Source of the DNA: Bacteroides sp.
GTDB taxonomy: Bacteria; Bacteroidota; Bacteroidia; Bacteroidales; Bacteroidaceae
NCBI RefSeq assembly: GCF_030151085.1
Contig: NZ_JASLER010000115.1
Coordinates: forward strand, 1 to 21,090
Length of the DNA: 21,090 bases
Reading direction: 5' to 3'
Shown here: piece by piece, positions 1 to 7,388 of the stretch
Position numbering within the stretch: position 1 is the stretch's first letter
How the letters are laid out: every line of letters starts with the position of its first letter
The notes under the pieces: generated by a model
Seen by the model: only the letters and a program-made list of their open reading frames with translations
Told to the model about the DNA's origin: nothing
The model's database searches: none
Made by a program: the position numbers and the translations under genes

Positions 1-871
1 AATAAATAGAGCTATAGCCCTGACAATAAATAAATCCGATTATTACTGCCGATTGCACCATCATATAAACAAATGATACCGCCACATGAGAAATCTTCAA
101 CTCATTAGCCATGATCTGATACAGATGTTTCCGATGCGGTAAGCCGATATTCTCATGAAGCATCAGGCGATGAATTATTGTCATAACACTATCCACACCA
201 TAAACTACCAACAAGACAATCCAACTGAAATCTCCAGTTTGTATTATTAGCTTGCCGATCAAAAACAAGATGATGAAAGCAATACTCACTGAACCCACAT
301 CACCGGCAAAGCACTTCGCTTTCTTACGGAAATTGAAGAAGCAGAAAACCAATACAGAACAAAGCACTGTATAGATGATACCTTCATTTACAAAAGGAAC
401 TATTTCTCTATTTATATAAGCCAGTGCAACAAGGATCACAAACGAATAACCACCTGTGATTCCATTGATTCCATCCATGAAGTTATAGGCATTGATTATA
501 CCGGTACAAACTATCAGTGCGATAACAACCCACCACCAAGATAAAGAAAACAATCCCCACTGATAGAACATTAACGCCATGGCAGAGAAATGGAACAACA
601 ATCTGGTTATCTGTCTGGTAGATTTTATATCATCTACAAAGCTGATGAATGTAACCAGTGTCAAAGCCAGTATAAACCATGGATATTCAAAACCACTCGT
701 CAAGAAATAAGCCAATGCACCGAAATAAAAGATTATCCCACCACCACGTAAAGTGACTTTCGTATGAGAACTACGTTCATTAGGTTTATCGATGATATTG
801 CATTTATCAGCCACCCTAAAATAAAAAAGTTCTGCTAGAAATAGCAGAACCAATATAACTAGATAATACAT
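1..871 (-). CDS. Undecaprenyl-phosphate sugar-1-phosphate transferase, WecA/MraY-like (3' end cut off)
   Basis: This is an integral membrane enzyme of the polyprenyl-phosphate HexNAc-1-phosphate transferase family, which starts repeat-unit synthesis by moving a sugar phosphate from a UDP-sugar to undecaprenyl phosphate at the inner face of the membrane. I translated it by hand from the ATG at 871: 290 residues are visible and the frame runs off the window edge without a stop. Hydrophobic segments are spread along its length. Family motifs are present: the DD pair at residues 80-81, NFMDGINGITGG at about 130-141, FAGDVGS at about 188-194 and the His-rich cytoplasmic loop LPHRKH at about 244-249. 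It is the last gene of the operon seen here and follows an NAD-dependent epimerase after 41 bp, a standard ending for Bacteroides capsule operons. The family is secure; the sugar (GlcNAc, QuiNAc, FucNAc or similar) is not determined. Confidence 0.9.
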   Translation of the reverse strand, partial: MYYLVILVLLFLAELFYFRVADKCNIIDKPNERSSHTKVTLRGGGIIFYFGALAYFLTSGFEYPWFILALTLVTFISFVDDIKSTRQITRLLFHFSAMALMFYQWGLFSLSWWWVVIALIVCTGIINAYNFMDGINGITGGYSFVILVALAYINREIVPFVNEGIIYTVLCSVLVFCFFNFRKKAKCFAGDVGSVSIAFIILFLIGKLIIQTGDFSWIVLLVVYGVDSVMTIIHRLMLHENIGLPHRKHLYQIMANELKISHVAVSFVYMMVQSAVIIGFIYCQGYSSIY

Positions 872-912
872 ACCCGTACTGTACCCTATTTTAATTCTTT
901 AATTACTAATTT

Positions 913-1920
913 TTAATTTAAAAACGATTTTATCGTTTTCACGACCCCCTCTTCTGCCCGCACAGGCATCTTGTCAATACCCAAAGCTGCCTTTATCTTA
1001 GCATTGCTAACCACATAATTCTCCGTCAACTTATGCAGACGCTCCGTATTCAATGGAAGATGCAACAAGGTCCCTAACCCCGCACATCCTTCCATCATAC
1101 GCTTGTTCATTTTCCAAATATGCGGCTTACGTCCCAAGACTTCACACATCAAAGTTATCAAATCATTCGTTGAAAGAGCTTCGTCATCGCCCATATGATA
1201 AATACCACTTGCAACATCCTTAGTTAATAAACCTTCTACAACATAACAAAGATTATCAATTGAGGTAAACGACCTCCTATTTTCAAAATCGCCCAAAGGC
1301 CAGGGAATACCTTTTCTTACTACATTATAAAGTAAATTCAGATTGCCTTTATTACCGGGACCATGAATCATGCAAGGACGTAAGATATACACCTGCTTAT
1401 CCAAATCTATCTTATTCTCCTCCTTCTGGAAGGAGGAGTCCCCAAAGGGGGAGGTGGTAGGTAAAGCACAATGCTCCATAATATACTCCTCAGCCTTTAT
1501 CTTGCTTTCACCGTATGGTCCTACCGGAGTTGGTATTACATCCTCCGTAAGTATATCCCCTACTACACTATCAGCAGCTGCCTTCACCGAACTGAAGAAG
1601 ATAAACTTCTTCGCAGACGATTCTAAAAAGAAATCAAATATCTTTTGAGTCAACCCCGTATTAATATCAAAATACACCTGCGCAGCAGACTGATTCTTTG
1701 TATCATGTGCCTTACCCGCCAAATGAATGATAGCATCAAACTTTGGAAGATTCTGCATCGGAAAAGAAGCAGGGTCAATATCCTTCCAAGAGAAAGTATT
1801 TATCACCCCTTCTTTTTCAGGGGTAATTATATCTAATCCATAGAGGCTATGACGTTCCTTTAGGGCAACAATAAGATTGGACCCCACAAAACCGTGGATT
1901 CCCGTGATAAGTATGTTCAT
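913..1920 (-). CDS. NAD-dependent epimerase/reductase (extended SDR) of nucleotide-sugar metabolism
   Basis: This 335-residue Rossmann-fold protein is of the extended short-chain dehydrogenase type. The nucleotide-binding GxxGxxG lies at residues 7-13 (GIHGFVG), the Ser of the active site near 110-111, and the catalytic YxxxK at Y136/K140. The later motif RPCMIHGPGNKGN (about 181-193) is what I associate with the WbpV/WbpK-like reductases that sit beside WecA-like transferases and supply a 6-deoxy-HexNAc such as QuiNAc or FucNAc; that substrate is inference. A conventional 4,6-dehydratase of the WbpM type is not in the window. Residues of about 151-176 look like an extra low-complexity insert, and the DNA coding for much of it is a palindromic repeat at 1417-1452. 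The frame stays open across it, so the enzyme may still work with a surface loop. Confidence 0.88.
   Translation of the reverse strand: MNILITGIHGFVGSNLIVALKERHSLYGLDIITPEKEGVINTFSWKDIDPASFPMQNLPKFDAIIHLAGKAHDTKNQSAAQVYFDINTGLTQKIFDFFLESSAKKFIFFSSVKAAADSVVGDILTEDVIPTPVGPYGESKIKAEEYIMEHCALPTTSPFGDSSFQKEENKIDLDKQVYILRPCMIHGPGNKGNLNLLYNVVRKGIPWPLGDFENRRSFTSIDNLCYVVEGLLTKDVASGIYHMGDDEALSTNDLITLMCEVLGRKPHIWKMNKRMMEGCAGLGTLLHLPLNTERLHKLTENYVVSNAKIKAALGIDKMPVRAEEGVVKTIKSFLN
1417..1452. repeat. Palindromic repeat inserted in frame within the epimerase gene
   Basis: Two adjacent hairpin-forming palindromes lie here. The first has perfect 10-bp arms, ctcctccttc (1417-1426) and gaaggaggag (1429-1438), with a 2-nt centre. 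The second is tcccc (1439-1443), then aaa, then ggggga (1447-1452). The GC-rich, purine/pyrimidine-biased block differs from the AT-rich surroundings and encodes a Pro/Ser/Gly/Lys/Glu stretch (about residues 155-168) in a place where related epimerases run straight from the YxxxK helix to the VYILRP strand. I recall similar ctcctcc/ggaggag elements scattered in Bacteroides genomes, but could not check copy number here. Confidence 0.65.
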
Positions 1921-1929
1921 GGAAATATT

Positions 1930-2132
1930 CTATAAAATATACTGACCAGAAACGTGATTATTAGTGATAAATTTGAAGAAGTAAGCAACTTCAATTAAAG
2001 GAAAAATATACCACGTTGTATTAGTATTACGTTGATAAGTGATATAATGCATATCCTTACCATACCGTTCAAAGAAAACAGGAGCTTTCTTCTTCAATTC
2101 TCACCAATAAATACAACATATTCAACCACCAT
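1930..2132 (-). pseudogene. Small unknown gene broken by a frameshift
   Basis: The 215-bp gap between the GT4 gene and the epimerase holds a broken small coding sequence. An ATG at 2132, only 3 nt after the GT4 stop codon, opens MVVEYVVFIGE and hits a stop about a dozen codons in (near 2097). One frame over, just past that point, an open frame begins LKKKAPVFFERYGKDM and continues through TTWYIFPLIEVAYFF to KFITNNHVSGQYIL and a TAG at 1930-1932. Adding one base near 2098-2100 would join them into a protein of about 67 residues. I do not recognise the family. It is either a decayed gene, a sequencing error, or a frameshifted coding sequence; position and spacing fit an operon member translated after the GT4 gene. 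Confidence 0.5.
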
Positions 2133-2135
2133 CAA

Positions 2136-3260
2136 CTAACATTTATACAATGAATGATAAATATCAAAAGTAGATTGAATAACTTTATCAATAGAGAACT
2201 CTTCCTCTGCTAATATACGTGAATTTAGACCAAAGTTAATCCGCATCTTGTTATCAAGTAGCAATGTTTTAACTGCATCAGCCAAGGATTTTTCATCTTT
2301 AGCTGGAACCAAACAACCATTATATCCCCATCGCACACATTCACGACATCCCGGTACATCTGTTGTTATAACTGGGCGTCCTATCGCACATGCCTCTATC
2401 AATGCTTTAGGCAATCCCTCCCGATATGAAGGAAGAACCACAATATCACAATTTTCGTAAATTGGAATCATATCCTTTTGATATCCAATCCACTCAATAT
2501 AATTAGGAATTAGAAGAGATTTTAGTTCCTTTTCTCCTAATACTGCACGATTCTCTTTATCACAATCGCCAGCCAATACGAATTTAACCTTGCCACAAAA
2601 ATTGCCATAAAGCAGCTTAGCAGCATTTATAAATTCCATTACTCCTTTATCTAACAAAATTCTTGCAGGAAAAAGTACTTTTAATGGAATAACATTTGGA
2701 GCTTTAGAATAAACAAATTTATCCAAATCCACGCCCGACCCTTTTATTAAGAATATCTGGGAAGAAGGAATCAAATCAAGTCCCTCAATCATTGCCACAT
2801 CATCCGGATTTTGAAGAATAAAAGAGAAGTTTTCACTTTTAAATGCAATACGAATCAGAAGCTTTATCAATTTCTGCAGTTTTCCATTTCGACCATTTGT
2901 GAAATTATACCCCAATCCACTTATTGCATTTACAACATTACATTGTCTAGACAACTTTGCCGCAACAGAGCCCAATAATGCCGCCTTCAAAGTAATATGA
3001 TGAATTATATCCGGTCTGCATCTTCTATAACTCTTGTACAATAGAAAAACACATTTCAATTCATGGAAAGGATTACTTCCAGAACGATCAAAAGGAATCT
3101 CTATAAAGTGAATGCCTCTCTCTTGCAAAAGCTGTTTCTTCCCAGTATCCCGTGACAATAAATAGACTTCATAGCCCTGCCGGATAGCATGCAAAGCAAG
3201 GGGAAGACGGTGGGAAATAAAGAACCAATCAACGTTGGTAACAAAGAAAAGCTTTTTCAT
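2136..3260 (-). CDS. Glycosyltransferase family 4 (GT-B fold)
   Basis: This cytoplasmic or membrane-associated glycosyltransferase extends the lipid-linked repeat unit with a sugar from a nucleotide donor. The start chosen is the ATG at 3260 (MKKLFFVTNVDWFF), 4 nt after the stop of the upstream dehydrogenase; the longer frame to 3320 would only add codons overlapping that gene. The product has 374 residues. The N-terminal acceptor domain carries DIIHHITLKAAL (about 84-95), typical of capsule GT4 enzymes. The C-terminal GT1/GT4 Rossmann domain has R200 and K205 for donor phosphate binding and the EX7E motif E281/E289 in REGLPKALIEA, as expected for retaining GT4 enzymes. Donor, acceptor and linkage cannot be read from the sequence, although it sits directly after the UDP-GalNAcA genes. 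Confidence 0.9.
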   Translation of the reverse strand: MKKLFFVTNVDWFFISHRLPLALHAIRQGYEVYLLSRDTGKKQLLQERGIHFIEIPFDRSGSNPFHELKCVFLLYKSYRRCRPDIIHHITLKAALLGSVAAKLSRQCNVVNAISGLGYNFTNGRNGKLQKLIKLLIRIAFKSENFSFILQNPDDVAMIEGLDLIPSSQIFLIKGSGVDLDKFVYSKAPNVIPLKVLFPARILLDKGVMEFINAAKLLYGNFCGKVKFVLAGDCDKENRAVLGEKELKSLLIPNYIEWIGYQKDMIPIYENCDIVVLPSYREGLPKALIEACAIGRPVITTDVPGCRECVRWGYNGCLVPAKDEKSLADAVKTLLLDNKMRINFGLNSRILAEEEFSIDKVIQSTFDIYHSLYKC

Positions 3261-3264
3261 TTTA

Positions 3265-4530
3265 TTATAATCTGCCGTCAACAGAATCTTGGGGAAGGAA
3301 ACCTTTGACATCAAACACAACAGACAATGCCCTTGATAGATCTTTTATGTTAAGACCTGAAAACATTTGGTGCGCCACTGCCAAAACAATGGAATCAAAT
3401 CGTTCTTCAGGCAATTCATTGACTATTTCAATTCCATACTCTCGTCTTACTGCATCAGAATTTGCCCAAGGATCATAAACTGTTATATTCAGATTATATT
3501 CTTTTAAAGCATTATATATATCTATCACCTTCGTATTACGGACATCCGGACAATTCTCCTTAAAAGTTAAACCAAGTATCAGTATATTAGAATTCAATAC
3601 CTGAATACCCTTCTTCAACATCAGTTTCACCACTTGATTGGCAACATACTCCCCCATCCCATCATTCATCCGACGACCAGCCAAGATAATTTCCGGATTA
3701 TAGCCATAACTCTGTGCACATTGAGCCAAATAATAAGGATCAACGCCTATACAATGACCGCCAACCAAGCCCGGTTTAAAAGAAAGGAAGTTCCATTTTG
3801 TACTTGCAGCTTCCAATACATCTTGCGTATCAATTCCCATACGGGTGAATATTTTAGAAAGTTCGTTCACAAAAGCGATATTGATATCACGTTGAGAATT
3901 CTCTATCACTTTAGCGGCTTCTGCCACCTTCATGGTTGGAGCCAAATGCGTACCTGCGGTTATCACTGAGGCATACACTTCATTCACCTTCTTTCCTACT
4001 TCAAGAGTAGAACCGGAAGTCACCTTCATTATCTTCTCTACGGTATGCAATTTGTCACCCGGATTAATACGCTCTGGAGAATAGCCTGCAAAAAAATCAA
4101 CATTGAATTTCAATCCTGAAACTTTCTCTACAACCGGAATACATTCATCTTCCGTCACACCCGGATATACCGTTGATTCATAGACCACAATATCCCCTTT
4201 GGATATCACCTTCCCTACGGTAGTACTTGCACCATACAAAGGAGTCAAATCCGGATTATGGTTCTTGTCCACAGGAGTAGGGACTGCTATCACATAGAAA
4301 TTACAATCACGGATTTCTTCAATATTAGCTGTGCATTTAAAGCCGCCGGCTATTGCCGATTGCAACAATTCATCAGAAACTTCAAGTGTTGCATCATGTC
4401 CTGCCATCAAAGCATCCACACGTGCTTTATTCATGTCAAAACCAATAGTTTCATATTTAGTAGAGAACAAACGGGCCAAAGGAAGTCCTACGTAACCGAG
4501 ACCGACTACGGCAATTTTTACTGCATTCAT
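3265..4530 (-). CDS. tviB: UDP-HexNAc 6-dehydrogenase, TviB/WbpO type
   Basis: This 421-residue cytosolic enzyme belongs to the UDP-glucose/UDP-ManNAc dehydrogenase family and performs the two-step NAD-dependent oxidation of C6 of a UDP-HexNAc to the uronic acid. The N-terminal NAD-binding motif is GLGYVGLPLA (residues 10-19). The central helix has KVAEAAKVIENSQRD (201-215), and the catalytic cysteine is C260 in GGHCIGVDPYYL. A C-terminal UDP-binding domain follows (LGLTFKENCPDVRNT). Stretches such as VYESTVYPG and FFAGYSPERINPGDK match what I remember of TviB from the Vi antigen locus. The next gene upstream is a TviC/WbpP-like C4-epimerase, so the pair most likely makes UDP-GalNAcA from UDP-GlcNAc. 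A sister activity (ManNAcA or GlcA) is less likely given the TviB signatures. Confidence 0.9.
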   Translation of the reverse strand: MNAVKIAVVGLGYVGLPLARLFSTKYETIGFDMNKARVDALMAGHDATLEVSDELLQSAIAGGFKCTANIEEIRDCNFYVIAVPTPVDKNHNPDLTPLYGASTTVGKVISKGDIVVYESTVYPGVTEDECIPVVEKVSGLKFNVDFFAGYSPERINPGDKLHTVEKIMKVTSGSTLEVGKKVNEVYASVITAGTHLAPTMKVAEAAKVIENSQRDINIAFVNELSKIFTRMGIDTQDVLEAASTKWNFLSFKPGLVGGHCIGVDPYYLAQCAQSYGYNPEIILAGRRMNDGMGEYVANQVVKLMLKKGIQVLNSNILILGLTFKENCPDVRNTKVIDIYNALKEYNLNITVYDPWANSDAVRREYGIEIVNELPEERFDSIVLAVAHQMFSGLNIKDLSRALSVVFDVKGFLPQDSVDGRL

Positions 4531-4592
4531 ACGATTTTCAGTATTATTTCGTAAATATATAATAGTTATAAGAAGAGTAGTAAAAAGAAGAA

Positions 4593-5564
4593 TTAGAGAT
4601 TATGCCAATACCATTCGACAGCCTCTTTTAATCCATCGTGCATACTGTATTTGGGATTGTAACCAAGCTTTTTTTTAGCCTTGTCTATGCAAGCTAACGA
4701 ATGAGGAATATCGCCCAGACGATTCGGACCATGAACAACTTTCACATTGGCTATTTCCGGATCGAATGCACTCAAATACTCTTTGAGATAATCAACCAAT
4801 TGGTTCAATGTAGTACGTTCACCAAAAGCCGTATTATAAACCTGGTTGACTGCTTCAGGATTTGTAGTAGTCATAGCCAACATATTCATCTGGATTACAT
4901 TATCAATATAAGTAAAATCACGGCTATATTCACCGTCACCATTAATTACTGGACTTTCATATGCCACTAGTTTCTTAACGAATAAAGGTATTACTGCTGC
5001 ATAAGCACCAAAAGGATCCTGTCTTCGCCCAAATACATTGAAATAGCGCAGTCCTATACACTCCATACCATAAGTACGGGAAAACACATCTGCATAAAGT
5101 TCATTTACATATTTAGTAATGGCATAAGGAGACAATGGCTTGCCTATCACCTCTTCCACTTTAGGAAGAGACTTACTATCACCATATGTAGAAGAACTTG
5201 CAGCATACATAAAGCGTTTTACACCTGCATCACGAGCGGCAAGTAGCATATTCAAGAAGCCACCAATATTAACATCATTAGTTGTAATAGGATCTTTGAT
5301 TGACCGAGGTACAGAACCAAGAGCGGCTTCGTGAAGAATGTAGTTAACCCCCTCTACTGCTTTACGGCAATTTTCAATATTCCTAATATCACCTACTATT
5401 AATTTAAATGTAGCTGGAAATTTTTCTGCCAATGGAATAATATTTGCCATTTTACCTGTAGCAAAATTGTCAAGACAAACAACCTCATAACCATTATTCA
5501 ACAAATACTCACAAAGATTAGAGCCAATAAAACCTGCTCCACCAGTTACTAATACTTTTGGCAT
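4593..5564 (-). CDS. tviC: UDP-HexNAc C4-epimerase, WbpP/TviC type
   Basis: This 323-residue extended SDR enzyme interconverts gluco and galacto UDP-HexNAc (or the uronic-acid form) by oxidation and reduction at C4 with bound NAD. It shows the GGAGFIG cofactor motif (residues 8-14), GDIRN for adenine binding (about 58-62), the AASSSTYGD active-site strand (121-129) and the catalytic pair Y147/K151 in SPYAITKYVNELYADV. The strings LHEAALGSVPRSI and GLRYFNVFGRRQDPFGAYAAVIP match what I recall of WbpP and TviC, which prefer N-acetylated sugars. It lies 62 bp upstream of the TviB-like dehydrogenase, and the two together suggest UDP-GalNAcA for the capsule. The order of oxidation and epimerisation cannot be told from sequence. 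Confidence 0.9.
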   Translation of the reverse strand: MPKVLVTGGAGFIGSNLCEYLLNNGYEVVCLDNFATGKMANIIPLAEKFPATFKLIVGDIRNIENCRKAVEGVNYILHEAALGSVPRSIKDPITTNDVNIGGFLNMLLAARDAGVKRFMYAASSSTYGDSKSLPKVEEVIGKPLSPYAITKYVNELYADVFSRTYGMECIGLRYFNVFGRRQDPFGAYAAVIPLFVKKLVAYESPVINGDGEYSRDFTYIDNVIQMNMLAMTTTNPEAVNQVYNTAFGERTTLNQLVDYLKEYLSAFDPEIANVKVVHGPNRLGDIPHSLACIDKAKKKLGYNPKYSMHDGLKEAVEWYWHNL

Positions 5565-5569
5565 ATCAA

Positions 5570-6655
5570 TTATTGTTTATTACATTCTTTAACATATTCA
5601 TCCGCAATATGTTTTATATCATATTTATTCACAAATGACAAACTCTTATCAGCTAATTTCTGATATAAACTTCGATCAAATAAAATATTCTTTAGGACAA
5701 TTGAAAAATGATTTTCATTTTTATATTCAAATAAAACAGCCGTATCTGCAACCAAATCTTTGATACCCGGTACCGCAGAAGCGATAAAAGGTTTACCACA
5801 GCCCATGGCTTCAAGCATTGATATGCTAAAACCCTCATGGTGCGTACTTAATACAACCACATCTGAACCTTTCAAAATAGCATACACATCCTTACGTAAT
5901 CCCAAAAAGTGCACTCTATCTGAAAGTTGCAAATCTTTTGCCAAAACACGGTTCTTCTCTAAAGTAGGACCATCGCCGACACACACAAAATGTACATTGT
6001 CTGGTAACAATTTCAATGCCTTTATTATAGTAGAATAGTCTTTGATATCATAAAAACGAGCCACCATTGTAAGCACAAAAGCATCATTTGATAAGTTTAA
6101 ATATTTTTTTATATCAAAAGGGGATATAGCAGCAATATTGTCTAAGTCTATCCCATTATTAATTATTATAGGATTCAAATTCGGCACATGTTTAGAAACT
6201 TCATCTGCGACCTGCTTAGATATAGCAAATACTTTATCATAACGAGAATAAATAAAGGAATCAATAACTTTAAAGACCTTATTACCCCTTCGTCTATTCT
6301 TCGTACTATGTTCTGTATATACCAACTTAAAACTATGAGTTGAACATAATTTCACAAAAGCTGCATAATATAGAGCAGGAAAAAGATGAACATGTACTAA
6401 ATCAGGCTTCTCTTGTTCTACATATTTTTTAAGCTTTCTAAGTGTAGAGAAGGAATATTTAGACCTATCAATATTAAAAACCTCAATCCCAGCATTTTTA
6501 CAAACATCTATAAAATCCGGATTTTGAGCCTTCATCAAATTAACTACCTTTACTTCTACATTTGGGATTTTAGATTGTGCTAAAGCTAACTCACACAGAA
6601 ACTTCTCTGCACCACCACCTCGATAAAGAGAATTAATTAGTTGGATTATCTTCAT
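5570..6655 (-). CDS. Glycosyltransferase family 4 (GT-B fold)
   Basis: This 361-residue glycosyltransferase has the chosen ATG at 6655 (MKIIQLINSLYRGGGAEKF), one nucleotide after the stop of the deacetylase-like gene; the longer frame to 6715 would overlap that gene by about 60 bp and lacks family sequence. The N-terminal glycine-rich GGGAEK (13-18) is the donor-side loop typical of GT4 enzymes. The interdomain region has DLVHVHLFPALYYAAF (85-100) and YTEHSTKNRRRG (113-124). In the C-terminal domain R200 and K205 and the EX7E pair E274/E282 (HEGFSISMLEA) are all present, so it looks catalytically intact. The following epimerase starts 5 nt after its stop. Sugar specificity is unknown. Confidence 0.9.
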   Translation of the reverse strand: MKIIQLINSLYRGGGAEKFLCELALAQSKIPNVEVKVVNLMKAQNPDFIDVCKNAGIEVFNIDRSKYSFSTLRKLKKYVEQEKPDLVHVHLFPALYYAAFVKLCSTHSFKLVYTEHSTKNRRRGNKVFKVIDSFIYSRYDKVFAISKQVADEVSKHVPNLNPIIINNGIDLDNIAAISPFDIKKYLNLSNDAFVLTMVARFYDIKDYSTIIKALKLLPDNVHFVCVGDGPTLEKNRVLAKDLQLSDRVHFLGLRKDVYAILKGSDVVVLSTHHEGFSISMLEAMGCGKPFIASAVPGIKDLVADTAVLFEYKNENHFSIVLKNILFDRSLYQKLADKSLSFVNKYDIKHIADEYVKECNKQ

Positions 6656-6656
6656 T

Positions 6657-7388
6657 TTAACGAATACTTCGTAGTTTTCTCTTAGTAAAATAGAGCCAAG
6701 ATATAATTCTGTCAAAAAAACTTTTATTTCTCAAATGAGACAAATCTAAATCCAAGAAACCAATAAATAGTTTTTTATACCTACTTATAAATTTTTCAAA
6801 TTGAATAATTGATTCTTCTGACATCGTATTTGGATGAAAGCAAAAGGTATAAGAACCATTGATAAATGGCTTTATAAAGTGTCCAAACTGCTGAGGAATA
6901 AAAATAAAACTTCCTTTCTTGTAAGGCTTTAAAGCGATAGTATCGCAAATAATCCTAATTGATGAAGCCTCTTCTAAAGCTCTCAACGTGTTCATATCAA
7001 ATGTATGACTAGGAGCAAAAAAATAAGTAGGATATAATCTATGTGATTGTAATATAGATAATCCCTTGGCTACTTTCTTCTTCTGTTCATCCAAAGATAC
7101 ACCAGCAAATTCTGAACGGTTCCACAATGGGTTCATACCAGCCTCATTAGAAATATAACAATGATCAAAACCATGTAATGCGATTGCCCAACCTTTACTT
7201 TGCCAAGCATAAGCCATCTCCCAAAAAACTGGAGATTCTTGAACGATATTCAATTCTTCATCAGCATTTTGTGGAACAATGCCAACCATTGGCTTAACAT
7301 TGTGTTTATCAAGAATCTTTTCAATCTTTTCCCATTTTGTGTAATCCATAGTAGGACATGCATCATCAAGACGAACCAAAAATTTCAT
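6657..7388 (-). CDS. Polysaccharide deacetylase-like protein (DUF2334/CE4-like)
   Basis: This 243-residue protein has the hallmarks of a divergent carbohydrate esterase 4 (NodB-type TIM barrel) and resembles DUF2334 proteins. A DD pair (D8/D9) opens the protein in RLDDACPTMD, and the metal-ligand motif HxxxH is at H72/H76 (LHGFDH). APSHTFD (about 115-121) and CFHPN near residue 194 fit later barrel strands. No signal peptide is visible, so it would act in the cytosol, perhaps removing an acetyl group from a nucleotide sugar or lipid-linked intermediate; that role is inference. Its ATG overlaps the stop of the ATP-grasp gene in an ATGA arrangement (7385-7388), suggesting coupled translation, and the GT4 gene follows after one nucleotide. 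Confidence 0.75.
   Translation of the reverse strand: MKFLVRLDDACPTMDYTKWEKIEKILDKHNVKPMVGIVPQNADEELNIVQESPVFWEMAYAWQSKGWAIALHGFDHCYISNEAGMNPLWNRSEFAGVSLDEQKKKVAKGLSILQSHRLYPTYFFAPSHTFDMNTLRALEEASSIRIICDTIALKPYKKGSFIFIPQQFGHFIKPFINGSYTFCFHPNTMSEESIIQFEKFISRYKKLFIGFLDLDLSHLRNKSFFDRIISWLYFTKRKLRSIR

Noticed and set aside
3261..3320. Longer start for the GT4 gene, overlapping the dehydrogenase
   Set aside because: The extra 20 codons overlap the 3' end of the dehydrogenase gene and do not look like a GT4 N-terminus; MKKLFFVTNV at 3260 does.
3634..4554. Plus-strand open frames opposite the dehydrogenase and elsewhere in the operon
   Set aside because: They lie antisense to clear, motif-bearing genes, have no recognisable domains and are Cys/His/Ser-rich in the manner of shadow frames.
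6656..6715. Longer start for the second GT4 gene
   Set aside because: It would overlap the deacetylase-like gene by about 60 bp, and the family sequence begins at the ATG at 6655.
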